Positions 21,175-31,323 of a stretch of 64,000 bases of DNA are shown here, piece after piece. Under the pieces are notes generated by a model that was not told the origin of the DNA, searched no databases, and worked only from the letters and a program-made list of their open reading frames with translations. The number at the start of each line of letters is the position of its first letter. The first letter of the stretch is position 1. The position numbers and the translations under genes are program-made. The stretch lies in NCBI GenBank assembly GCA_029204045.2, contig JAQNDB010000480.1, forward strand, positions 1 through 64,000, in the 5' to 3' direction. This stretch comes from Tillandsia leiboldiana. Lineage: Eukaryota > Streptophyta > Magnoliopsida > Poales > Bromeliaceae.

Positions 21175-23889
21175 TGTGATAATCGCGGCTTTATTTGTCT
21201 TTCTAGACTTTCCTTTGAATTCTTGTTGATCCGCTTTTCGACTAAGGGGTCCAGGGGTGAATTATTTTTTCTTTATCTCTGGGCAGACTGTCGGGGCTCG
21301 CGGGTATTTTTAGACAATAGAGCTCGCGAAGTGGGAAACGGGGGCGAAATCGGTTCTGGATTCTGACCCCGGAATCTCCCAGAATAAATTCCGGAAGTTG
21401 GCAGCAGTTCAGGCGACTTACACGTTCTTCGAGGCGGACCGGACCCAGGTTCGCACCCAAACTCATTTCGCCAAGATTGAATTGCTTTTTGGGACTTAGG
21501 GTTAAGTTCCCGTGTACGGGCGGCTATTCTTTTAATTCGTTGGTGTAGGTTCAGATTTAGCCCCCCCTACCGTTCCTCTCACCTCTGTTACATCGCAACT
21601 TGAAGAAGGACAAGAAACCGCCCCTCCCAAACCCTCCTCTTCCCATCTGATCGGCGCGAGGAACCGCGGCGGAACGATCGAGGAACGGGAAGAACACCGC
21701 GCACCTCCGGAACCGGGCACGCAAGAACGGGATAATCCTCTTCTCTCCCTCCCTCTTCATCGGCGAGTCGGAGGCGCATTGGTTCTGTGAGTTTTTATTT
21801 GTAGCTAGGGTTTCTTTCGGATCGTCGCACGGGAAGGGGGGGAGACGGTACACCCCGGCCGGCCGCACCACCGCCGTCGCGAGGCGCCCTTGCGCGCAGG
21901 GCTAGGGCACCGGGTGTGCGGGTCTGGCACCCGCGCGGGCCTGGGCGCCGCGCGGGGTCGCCCGTGCGTGCGGGTCTGGCACTCGCGCGGGCCTGGGCAC
22001 CGCGCGGGGTCGCCCGTGCGTGCGGGCTGGGCGCCCGCGCGGAGCCTGGGCGCCGCGCGGGGCCGCCCGTGCGTGCGGGCTGGGCGCCCGCGCGGGACCT
22101 GGGCGCCGCGCAGGGCAGCCCGTGCGTGCGGGCTGGGCGCCCGTGCTGGACCGGGGCGCCGCGCGGGGGGCCAGGCACCGAGCAGGGCCGCCGCTGTCAG
22201 GGAGCCGTGCGGGCCTCACACCGCACGGAGCCTGATACGCGTGCGACCAACGCGGCAGCACGGTCGCCGCCGCCTCGGGTTCCGACTCGGCCGCCGCCTC
22301 GGGTTCCGACTCGGCCGCCGCCGCCGCCGTCGAACCCGAGAGCCCCGTTCCACGACGGGACCCGAATATCTGTTCTTGTTCCTTGTATTATGTTTGGTAG
22401 TCGCTGACTTCTTCCCGGTGGATTTTGTAGTTTCGGGGAGCGCACCGGGACACGGGGGGTAGCGCTTTGATCATCGCTCGTAGAGGTGGGTTTATACTCT
22501 TAAATCTTAACATTTAATTCTATCATGTTGGACGGGGTCATCCTTAAGTGTACTTGGGTTAAACATGGTAGGGAGGCATCATTTATTCGTTATGGCTTTA
22601 CGGTTCTCGTGATTAGATATACATATTGTTTCATGTCGCTCTCATGCACGTATAGGAGTATGCTGTGAATATATATATATATTGTTTCATATGGTTCTCA
22701 TGCACGGATATGTATATGTTATTTCATACGGTTTTCATACATTGATATATATATATGGTTCACGGTTACTATGCTCGGCTGCAACACGCGCACCCGCGGT
22801 TTGGCCACCGCAAAGGGTGTGCTTTTCCGGAAAAGTGGTCCATGACCCGTGTATACCCACAGGACGGCGTGGGGCCTCTTTAGTTGTGGGGCTTGGATGC
22901 GCCAAGGTGTGAGCGGTGCGACCCGTCGGTTTAGTTGTCCGACGTGGGAGCGGTGCGACCCATTCGGTTTAGTTGTCCGACTTGGGCGCGGTGCGATTCG
23001 TCGGTTTAGTTGTCCGACGGGATCGGGTATTGCAGGTTTACAGGTGTTTGATATTACTTTTCCCTTGCGGGGGTGGTTGCTCCGGATAGACTACGGTTGG
23101 ACGTTTTCTTTACCTGATATATTATTATCAATTTTTGTTTAGTCGCTGACTTCCCACTTTGCGACAGGGTCCTACAGGGGGGAGAGTTAGGCGACGGTGA
23201 GGCCACGGCTAGAGGTTTCTGGTCTCAGGAGACCGGAACAGTACTTTACTCTTTACTTTCGCATTCCATTTATTATTTGTAGACTGTGGATGGTTCTCGA
23301 TACCCTCGTGGGGTCGGTGTGGATGTTGGTACGGTGACAATTGAACTGTTTAGTTTTCTTTACATTTCTGTGGGCCGCTTTGGAAAATAAAATAGCAAAT
23401 AAAAGAACAGATTGCGAAAACTATTATTTCAAAACTCGGGTGCCGTGTGGGCACCGTTTTCAAAACCTTGTGGAATTATGGTTTGCGAAAATGGATTTCA
23501 AAACCTAAGTGTCGTGTGGGCACTGTTTTCAAAACCCTGAGTTTATGTTGCTTTCAAAAACGGTTTTCAAAGTATGGGTGCCGGGTGGGCGCCGTTTCAA
23601 CAACCGTGGGTTTTATCCTTTCAAACTAATCGGCCGTGAGTTAATTCAGCATATTGTGAATGGTTGTATGAAGTGGATTGTTGTGATTGAATGTTTACTC
23701 ATTATTGAACATTGTACAAACCGCGACGCCGTGCATATACAGGGGAGACTCTGTCCGTTTGTAGAGTGATCCTGTATATGCGGCGGATCTGGGCACGCGC
23801 CGGGGAAGAAGTTTTTCAAATGAAAAAAAAGAAAGAGTACATCCCTTTTGTAATCCGTTTCCGCTAAATTAATCCCCCGGGGCGTGACA
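21175..23889 (+). mobile_element. Tekay-1 3' LTR (2715 bp)
   Basis: It starts TGTGATAATCGCGG and ends CCGGGGCGTGACA. The first 413 bp is also at 15064-15476, and the last 1.25 kb also occurs inverted at 15489-16740. The last 1.4 kb is shared with the solo LTR at 6710-10820. The GC-rich middle (21888-22350) has a tandem array. Long ORFs in this part come from GC bias and repeats, not genes. Confidence 0.93.
21899..22180 (+). repeat. GC-rich tandem array, about five units of 52 bp
   Basis: Units carry CCTGGGCGCCGCGC, then CCCGTGCGTGCGGG, then CTGGGCGCCCGCGC, with single-base variation. The array is open in several frames, which explains the 190- and 163-residue spurious ORFs. Confidence 0.88.
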
Positions 23890-24137
23890 TCAATTGCATG
23901 ATTTTCGAAAATCCTTATTATATGCCCTAAAACCGAAATTTTAGAAAACGAAGCCTAAAAATTCGTTAAACAGGAGAATACCTAGCATATAATCAAAACT
24001 AATCTACCCAGAGTTCTTATTTCAAAAGAAATTTGACCAAAAACCATCCACAAACGAAATTGATCCAAGAAATTCATCACGTTTGAGGAGGAAAAGAGAA
24101 AAATGGTGAAAAACCGAGATTTTGATCAATAAAACTT

Positions 24138-24141
24138 ACTT
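24138..24141 (-). other. Candidate splice donor for the env-position transcript
   Basis: On the minus strand the sequence reads ATACAA then GTAAGTTT, with the intron starting at 24139. Paired with the acceptor at 14923 and with Tekay-1 removed, the intron would be about 386 bp. Inference only. Confidence 0.35.
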
Positions 24142-24256
24142 GTATTCGAAGAACTTGAGTTTGGAAAGCTCCAAGGTGCAATAGTTCTAGAGAGAGAGGC
24201 TCTAGAGACTTGAGAACAAAAGATTAAGGTAAAAGAAATCAAAACCCTCTTGTTCT

Positions 24257-24366
24257 TATTAAAACCCTAGCCGTGATCCGGATCGGATCGAGATTTCGAT
24301 CCGGATCGGCCAGCCGCAGGAAAAAGCCTGCGTTCGGGATCCGGATCATCTTGCCCGATCCGGATC
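24257..24366 (-). promoter_or_regulatory. U3-like palindrome array upstream of the env-position ORF
   Basis: Perfect GATCCGGATC occurs at 24275, 24298, 24338 and 24357. The 17-mer around 24338 (CGTTCGGGATCCGGATC) also occurs in the copia-A LTR. On the minus strand a TATA-like TTTTAATAA follows at 24265-24257. The layout repeats that of the LTR promoter, so an internal promoter is possible. Confidence 0.55.
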
Positions 24367-25303
24367 GGCTCCAACTTTTTCTTCAGAAAAATTTCAGAGA
24401 AATTCAAGAAAAACCAGAAAAAGATTGTAAGCACAATTGTGTATCAACTTTAAACAAAAATCATCGTTTCATACAACAAGAATTAGATTATGCCAAATCT
24501 ATCAATAATATCCAAAAATGAAACGAGAATTTACAAAAATTAAATCCCTTAAAGTTGAACACCCTCAATTACATCTAACTTGATCTTATGAGTAATGCCT
24601 CTATCAAATCATCAGTTCGGTAAAGAAAATGAAATACAAAGATCAATAGATGTTTGAAGTCCCAAATATGGTAGATAATTTATCTAGACAGTCTGTTGAA
24701 GAGAGTGGCTCTTTGAGCATCTTTCTTTAAAATCCCACCTTATACCAACCTTGAAATTTGACGGAGTCAAGTATTTCAACATGCATTTTACTTAATCAAA
24801 AATTGAACAACCATGCTTGGTATACATGTGGTAGCTGCACACAATACTCGGACGACCGAGGTGGTAGCTCTTTCCTCCATGTGGTGGTAGTTTTCACACT
24901 CCTCATTGGGATGTAACTCTTTCCACATCTTTTGAGCATTTTACATTTCTTTGACTCCCCCTCAATTGGCTATCAATTATTTAAGATATAAAGTATTCAA
25001 CCAAAAATTGATCTCGATTTCATACTCGACTAAGCAGTCAAATAAGATAATGACTATACCAAGAGATCATTGAGAGAGAAATTGACTTTGATCACTTAGA
25101 AGATGATTTAATTAACATAAATGATCATTGCAACAGTGAAATATTATGATGGCAAAAGCATAATAAATTTCTAAATGTGCGAACAGATGCAATTAAAGTC
25201 AATTATGATATATGCTCAATTAGTGTCCTATGTACAAACATAGATAATGAACAAAACAAAACAAAAACAAAACCTATCCTAAGCAAAGGTTTCAAAAAGA
25301 AGT

Positions 25304-28298
25304 TTATTTCAAGGAAAGCATTCCAATTGCTTTTCGCAAATGAATAAAATGTTTTTGATCCAAAGGTTTTGTTAAAATGTCAGCTAATTGATCCTCAGTT
25401 GAAATATATGAAAGTTGAAGAGTATTTGATTCAACTAGCTCTCTAAGAAAATGATATCTAAGTTCAATATGTTTTGATCTAGAGTGCAACACAGGGTTTT
25501 TAGAAATGTTAATTGCACTTGTGTTGTCACAAAGAATTGTTACCGAAGATGCTGAAATCCGGAAGTCGCTCAACACACTTTTCATCCAAATGAGTTGGGT
25601 TGAACAACTACCCGCTGAAATGTATTCCGCTTCGGCAGTCGAGAGTGCTATGCAATTCTGCTTTTTACTGTGCCATGCAACAAGGCAATGGCCGAGATAG
25701 AAGCATGCACCACTCGTGCTTTTCCGATCATCCACTGATCCTGCCCAATCGGCATCTGAGTATCCAACAATATCCAAACTTGTTCCCATAGGATACCAAA
25801 TTCCGAAATTAATTGATCCTTTGATGTACCGGATGATCCTTTTCACCGCTTTCAGGTGAACCTCCTTTGGTGCTGATTGATATCTCGCGCAAATCCCAAC
25901 ACTAAAGGATATATCCGGGCGACTAGCCGTGAGGTAAAGTAGACTTCCAATCATACTTCGATACAGTTTCTTGTCTACATTCTCACTTTGTGATTCACTT
26001 CCAAGTCCCTTGTGGCTAGTTCCCATTGGAGTCGGAAAATCCTTCGAATTTTCTAAGTCAAACTTTTTAACCAACTCCATTGCATACTTGGATTGACTCA
26101 AGTGAATACCTTCATCATTTTGTTTAATTTGCAATCCAAGAAAATAAGTCAATTCGGCCATCATGGACATCTCAAATTCGCTTTCCATGGTTTCCGCGAA
26201 TTTAGAAGCATCATTATCTCTTGTTGCGCCAAATACAATGTCATCGACATAGATTTGTGCTACAATGAAATTGCTTTGATAATGCTTCACAAAGAGAGTC
26301 CTGTCAGCTCCCCCTCGAGTATAGCCCTTCTCCAAAAGGTGCTTTGTCAACCTTTCGTACCATGCTCGCGGTGCTTATTTCAGACCGTAAAGAGCCTTTT
26401 TCAAACGAAAAACATGGTTAGGTTGTTTATGGTCTACAAAACCTTTCGGTTGAGCCACATAAACTTCCTCATTTAAAAACCCATTTAGAAACGCGCTCTT
26501 AACATCCATTTGAAATAATTTGATTTTAAAATGACAAGCAATTGCAAATAGTATACGAATGGACTCGAGTCTAGCTACAGGGGCGAATGTTTCATCAAAG
26601 TCTATACCTTCTACTTGAGAGTAGCCTTGAGCAACTAATCGTGCCTTGTTCCTGATGATAGTACCATCCTCATTTTTCTTGTTCTTGAAAATCCATTTGG
26701 TACCTATCACATTATGTTGCTTTGGAGGCTTCGTTAATTTCCAGACTTTGTTTCGCTCAAATTGATGGAGCTCTTCCTGCATTGCTTTAATCCAGTAGTC
26801 ATCCTGAGGAGCTTCATCTATGTTCTTTGGTTCGATTAAAGATACGTAGCAAGCGAATCCACAAACCAACTGCCTCCGAGTTCTAACTCCTTCTTGTGGA
26901 TCCCCAATAATATTCGATTCCGGATGATCCTTGAAGATTCGTAGTGTTTGTTGAAACGGAGTACTCGGAGGTACATGAGATGATTCCTGCACATCAGATA
27001 AACTTGAAGAACCATTAGATGCATCATTAATATTGGAAGTATTATTATGAGAAGATGCAGTGGCAGGTGAATCATCATCTAGAGAGATATCGAGGGTAGA
27101 TTTTCCAGATCCAAAGTGAAAAGCTTCATCTACTTTAACATTTATAGATTCTACAATCGTCTTAGATTCCAAGTTAAAAACTCGATATGCTCTACTATTT
27201 GTAGAATACCCCAAGAATATCCCTTCGACACTTCGAGAGTCAAACTTTCCAAGATTTTCACGGTCACGTAAAATGTAACACCGACTCCCGAAGATGCGAA
27301 AATATTTGATGTTGGGTTTTCTACCATACCATAGTTCATATGGTGTATTTAACGTTCCCGGGCGCAAATAAACTCGATTAATTACATAGATTGCAGTGTT
27401 CACAGCTTCAGCCCAAAAATGTAGCGGTAAATTCCGGCTGTGAAGCATAACACGTGCCATCTCTTGAACAACCCTGTTTTTGCGCTCGACAACACCATTC
27501 TGTTGAGGTGTATAGGGTGCAGAGAATTCATGCTTAATACCGTTTGAAGTGCAAAAGTCAATGAATTTAGAGTTAACGAATTCTCCACCTCTATCACTTC
27601 TAACACGAATGATCTTTTCATTCTTTTCAATCATAATACGAAGGCAAATCTCGTGAAAAGAATCAAAAGTATCAGCTTTCTCTTTTAAAAATGCTACCCA
27701 AGAATACCGAGAGAAATCATCAATCATCAAGAAAATATACCATTTACCTCCCAAAGATGGTTGACGAGTTGGCCCCATTAAATCCATGTGTAAAAGTTCC
27801 AAAGGCCGTTTTGTACCAACGTGGTTCAAGTTCTTGTGTGCAGTCCTGGACTGTTTTCCCTTTTGGCAACCACCACACACAATGTTTTGTTTAAATAAAA
27901 GTTTTGGAACCCCCTTGACCACGTCCTTGTTTGAAATTCTAGCAAGTTCCTTAAAATTTATGTGAACTAGCCTTTCATGCCAAATTGTTTCATTATTCAA
28001 AGAAACTAGATTACATTTTTCTGAAATTTTATTAGGAATAACATAGCAATTGTTTTCAGATCTAACCCCTTTTAAAAAGAAGACATGGTCCTTATCAGTT
28101 ACAACACATTCAACAGATGAAAAGTTAACAGAAAAGCCATTGTCGCAAAGTTGACTTATGCTTATGAGGTTAGTCTTAAGACCATCAACAAATAACACAT
28201 TATTTAGAACCGGGCCATCTGGAATAGCTACTGTTCCTTTTCCACCAATTTTGGAAGATCGACCGTCTCCGAAAACAACGAGTCCTCCGGAGATTTTC
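25304..28298 (-). pseudogene. pol: Copia-A pol: integrase, reverse transcriptase, RNase H, with one TAA
   Basis: This is Ty1/copia order. The integrase zinc region (WHERLVHINF, CGGCQKGK) is followed by the integrase core with Asp in HMDLMGP, Asp in SDRGGEF and Glu in VVERKN. RT has QMDVKSAFLNG and the active site YVDDIVFG. RNase H has SDADWAG, STAEAEY and the LCDNTSA Asp. The frame is open from the LARD junction at 28298, and is the same frame as gag once the LARD is subtracted. The only break is TAA at 26375-26377 in the motif ALYGLK-stop-APRAW; the residue there is normally Gln, so a single C-to-T change explains it. The last codon is at 25304. All catalytic motifs are present. Confidence 0.93.
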
Positions 28299-31287
28299 TG
28301 TCACGCCCCAGGGTCGAAACTGCGACCCGGGCTCGCCAACAGATCCGCCACCTATGCCAAACCCGCATAGGCGAAGCGTCCTACCTGCAAAAAGAGCTAC
28401 AGCTAACAGATATCAGAGCTAAAAGAAAAAAACTGCTATAGAAATAAAATCAACCACTGTACAACTGAAGATAAAACAATAAGGTCCATCTCCCTAAAAG
28501 ATAATCATACAATAACCTCAAGTACAAAACTCATAGCTCCACAGGGAGATATCTCAAATACAACATCAGTGTACCAGCTCTCAATACATCACATCCTCAC
28601 TACATCAATCTCTCAACAAAAGGAAAATAAATACTAATCTACCGACTAAACTGAAGATCTCCTCAAAAGGGGGTACCGCTACTCTCCAAAGATGGGTCTG
28701 GATCTAGCTCGCTACTCCCTCACCACGCACAGCAACCACAGAACGGCAACACCCGCCAAGACTCTGCAAAACAAAGAGGAGAAAGGACAAAAGGGGGAAA
28801 ACCCCCAACGGGCGTGAGAACTACGCAAAAGGGAGTTCTCAGTGGGTATCGCCGCAAGGCCCGACGATCTGCCCACCAAGACTACTAGAGGCAAAAGATA
28901 ACCGATGCAGTAAAACTGAAAGAAGAAGCTGGAAACACTCTACAGCTACCATGCCTCTATCCAAATGCTCAAATGGGGAAACTCTGATGAAGATATGCAA
29001 CACTCGCACACGAGGTGCTCAATCGACCCAATCGAGCTGACTGCCACATCGGGTCCAGTCAAACCTGCGCCCACCTACAACCACCTCCCGCTGACGGGCA
29101 GGAATTACGTAGGGCGTCCAAACGGACTAACTCGCTATCGAGTAGTGGCTCATGCAGGCTATAGTCATAATCCATGCTCTCTCTCTCAGAACGGATAGAC
29201 TCAAGATGCTCAACCTCTCACACAATGGTCAAAGAACTCACAACGACCACGGGACCACCGTCGAACCCCGAACGGTTCCCAACAATACAAGCACTGGTCT
29301 AAACCAAGCTACTAGACTCCACTCGGTCCCCCAGGCACGAGTGTAACAAAAAGTATCAGCCAGGATAAACCCAATCGATAGACCAGTAATCACTGGTACT
29401 GCCTGCTATGCTGTCGAACTCAAGAACCCTGCCTGGTGCCCGGCGCTCACACCGTGGAAAGCCTACTCCGGAGTGGCACTCGAGGGGAGCGACCCACACG
29501 AGTAAAGTATCACTGTATCAAGCATCACTGTATCGAGTATCTCTGTAACCACTGTCTCATAATAGCAGGACTGGATCAAGACTATGATCAAAGTGGGAAA
29601 CTCCGTCCACTAATAAAAACCCGGATCTGATGCAATAGTACTCAAAAAGTGGGAAACACCATCCCCTAGAACAATTCTGATACCCAATCTGATGCAATAG
29701 TAAACATCCGGTTAACCGCCCAAAGTCCGCGGTCACCGCAATAACCCACAACCCACAATTGGGTAAAATAGTCAAGACCCGGTCAACCGCCTACTGTCCG
29801 CGGTTGCCGCAATAACCCACAATCCAACATCAAGCACACCCTGTCTCTGACCCTAAGTTGTATAAGCTCATTTCTGTCTGACGCTCGTGCGCAAAGATAT
29901 GGCCAGAACACCTCGATGCTGTCCCACAAAGCCAAACAGAAAATGGGTCACAGTGTTGCCTCGGGATCCGTGCCAAAGGCTCGAAACGGGAAAGCGCGAT
30001 CAAAACGGAAGATGAAGTCCTACCTCTTAGGAGTCTGCCGGCGCAAGAATCACAGCAAAATGATCTTGGGGTAGCCCAGGGGAGCTAAAACACTGTCGCT
30101 GAGCCGAAGAAGAACCCAGGAATGCAACGTCGCGCCGCACCGAAAAATGGGCAACCTCGGGATTCGTGCCCCCAAAAATCCTAGAACTTGGCAGGAAGAT
30201 CAAGGGTGAAGAGGTGAACAACTTAGCTTGAGGGGGCTCGGGCAGAAAGTGAAAGGGTTGAGAGAAAGAAAGCAAAGAAGGGGGGCTCGGGTTGGTATAT
30301 ATAGTGCTGGAGAAACAAATGGGAAAATTCCCATTCTGTCCGGGATTTCGGGCGCCCGGAAATTTCCGGGCGCGCACAGTGCGGCCCGGCCCACAACTTT
30401 CGGGCGCGCACAGTGCGGCCCGGTCCACCACACAGCCCAGTCCACACTCCCCCGGGCCCCCACTGCACCCGGTGCACCTGCGCCCGCGAATGGCGACGCG
30501 ACACGTGGCCCGGCAACCCGTGCACCACGCACGTCACGCCGTGGACCGCGCACGACGCGGCTGACCCGGGCCGTACGGCCACCTGCCCCGGGCGTACGGC
30601 ACCTGCCCCCGCCAACGACTCCACAGGTTGTGTGGACCGGGAGCACAACACCGAACCAACCACCTCACGCCACGTGTCCACCCGGTCTACCGTGCACCCG
30701 GACCAAAATTCAGTGGACCGCGCCTGCTGAACCGGCCAACCGGAAAGCGCCACGTGGCACCGCCCTGGTGCACGACCCCCGCGGTGGACCGCGCACCTGA
30801 CCGCGCGCCCGGGCGCCTACCCGCGCCACGTGCCGCCACCTGCCGCCTGCCCGAGGCCGCGCCGCCGCCCGCCGGCACCGCCCGCCGCCGCCGGCCGCCG
30901 CCGGCGATCGCCGGAAACACTGTTCCGGCGTGAACAGTACCCGCAAGCTCAAAAATAGTAAGTAAATAGCCCATCTTGACCGTTTTCGCGCGCTGATTCC
31001 AAATCCGGCGTCCATTTTGCCAAATTCCAATCCTATAATTTGCCGGAGGCTCCCGGAAAGGTATTTTTAATCCGAATTCCGCGCCGAGCCTAAATTTGAT
31101 ATTCACTCCTCGCGTAAACTGTTCTAAACATCCGATGGGGTCCCCCGATTACCTACGAGATCCATTTTAAGCCCCGAGTCCATCTCTTGTGTCCAAACTG
31201 GCGCGCGAACACCGCCGACATGCCACGTAGGCTTCCAGAAGCTGCTGGTCACACTGTAGAAGCCCTGCAAAGATCCGGGTCACCACA
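28299..31287 (-). mobile_element. LARD-1 3' LTR (2989 bp, carrying an internal deletion)
   Basis: On the minus strand it starts TGTGGTGACCCGG at 31287 and ends CGTGACA at 28299. Relative to the 5' LTR it lacks about 1030 bp at 29857/29858. The rest matches 34737-38765 almost base for base. Confidence 0.92.
30296..30832 (-). promoter_or_regulatory. LARD-1 U3: four G-boxes and TATA box
   Basis: CACGTG occurs at 30502, 30671, 30751 and 30827, with TATATATA at 30296-30303 downstream on the minus strand. GTGGACCG and CGGCCAAC motifs recur between the G-boxes. The same set is in the 5' LTR (TATA near 37763). Confidence 0.65.
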
Positions 31288-31323
31288 TCCTCCCCCACTA
31301 GAAGAAAGTTTCGTCCTCGAAAC
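31288..31323 (-). other. LARD-1 polypurine tract and post-stop hairpin
   Basis: AGTGGGGGAGGA (minus) abuts the 3' LTR. The GTTTCG/CGAAAC hairpin with loop AGGA is at 31308-31323. Both match the autonomous elements although the neighbouring coding sequence is ruined. Confidence 0.85.

Larger units (their letters stand above)
15064..23889 (+). mobile_element. Tekay-1: Ty3/gypsy chromovirus with a rearranged 5' end
   Basis: It is flanked by TCAAT at 15059-15063 and 23890-23894, starts TGTGATAACCGCGG and ends CGTGACA. The interior carries gag and pro-rt-rh-int-chromodomain in one plus-strand frame, followed by a full 2.7-kb 3' LTR. The 5' side is abnormal. Only the first 413 bp of the LTR is present; it is fused to an inverted copy of the LTR 3' part plus PBS, which is fused in turn to the middle of gag. 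The outer ends are intact, so the rearrangement is internal. Confidence 0.93.
23890..25303 (-). other. Copia-A spacer between pol and the env-position ORF
   Basis: No convincing coding sequence is present. Bases 24275-24366 hold the U3-type palindrome array, and a candidate splice donor lies at 24140/24139. 24540-25303 is AT-rich with no recognisable feature. TCAAT at 23890-23894 is the target duplication of Tekay-1. Confidence 0.75.

Noticed and set aside
21890..22462. Long ORFs (up to 190 codons) on both strands
   Set aside because: They arise from a GC-rich 52-bp tandem array open in several frames on both strands.
30223..30800. Overlapping ORFs of 90-190 codons on both strands, repeated at 37690-38508
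   Set aside because: These are GC-rich LTR U3 sequence, duplicated because both copies are LARD-1 LTRs, with all six frames partly open and no domain.
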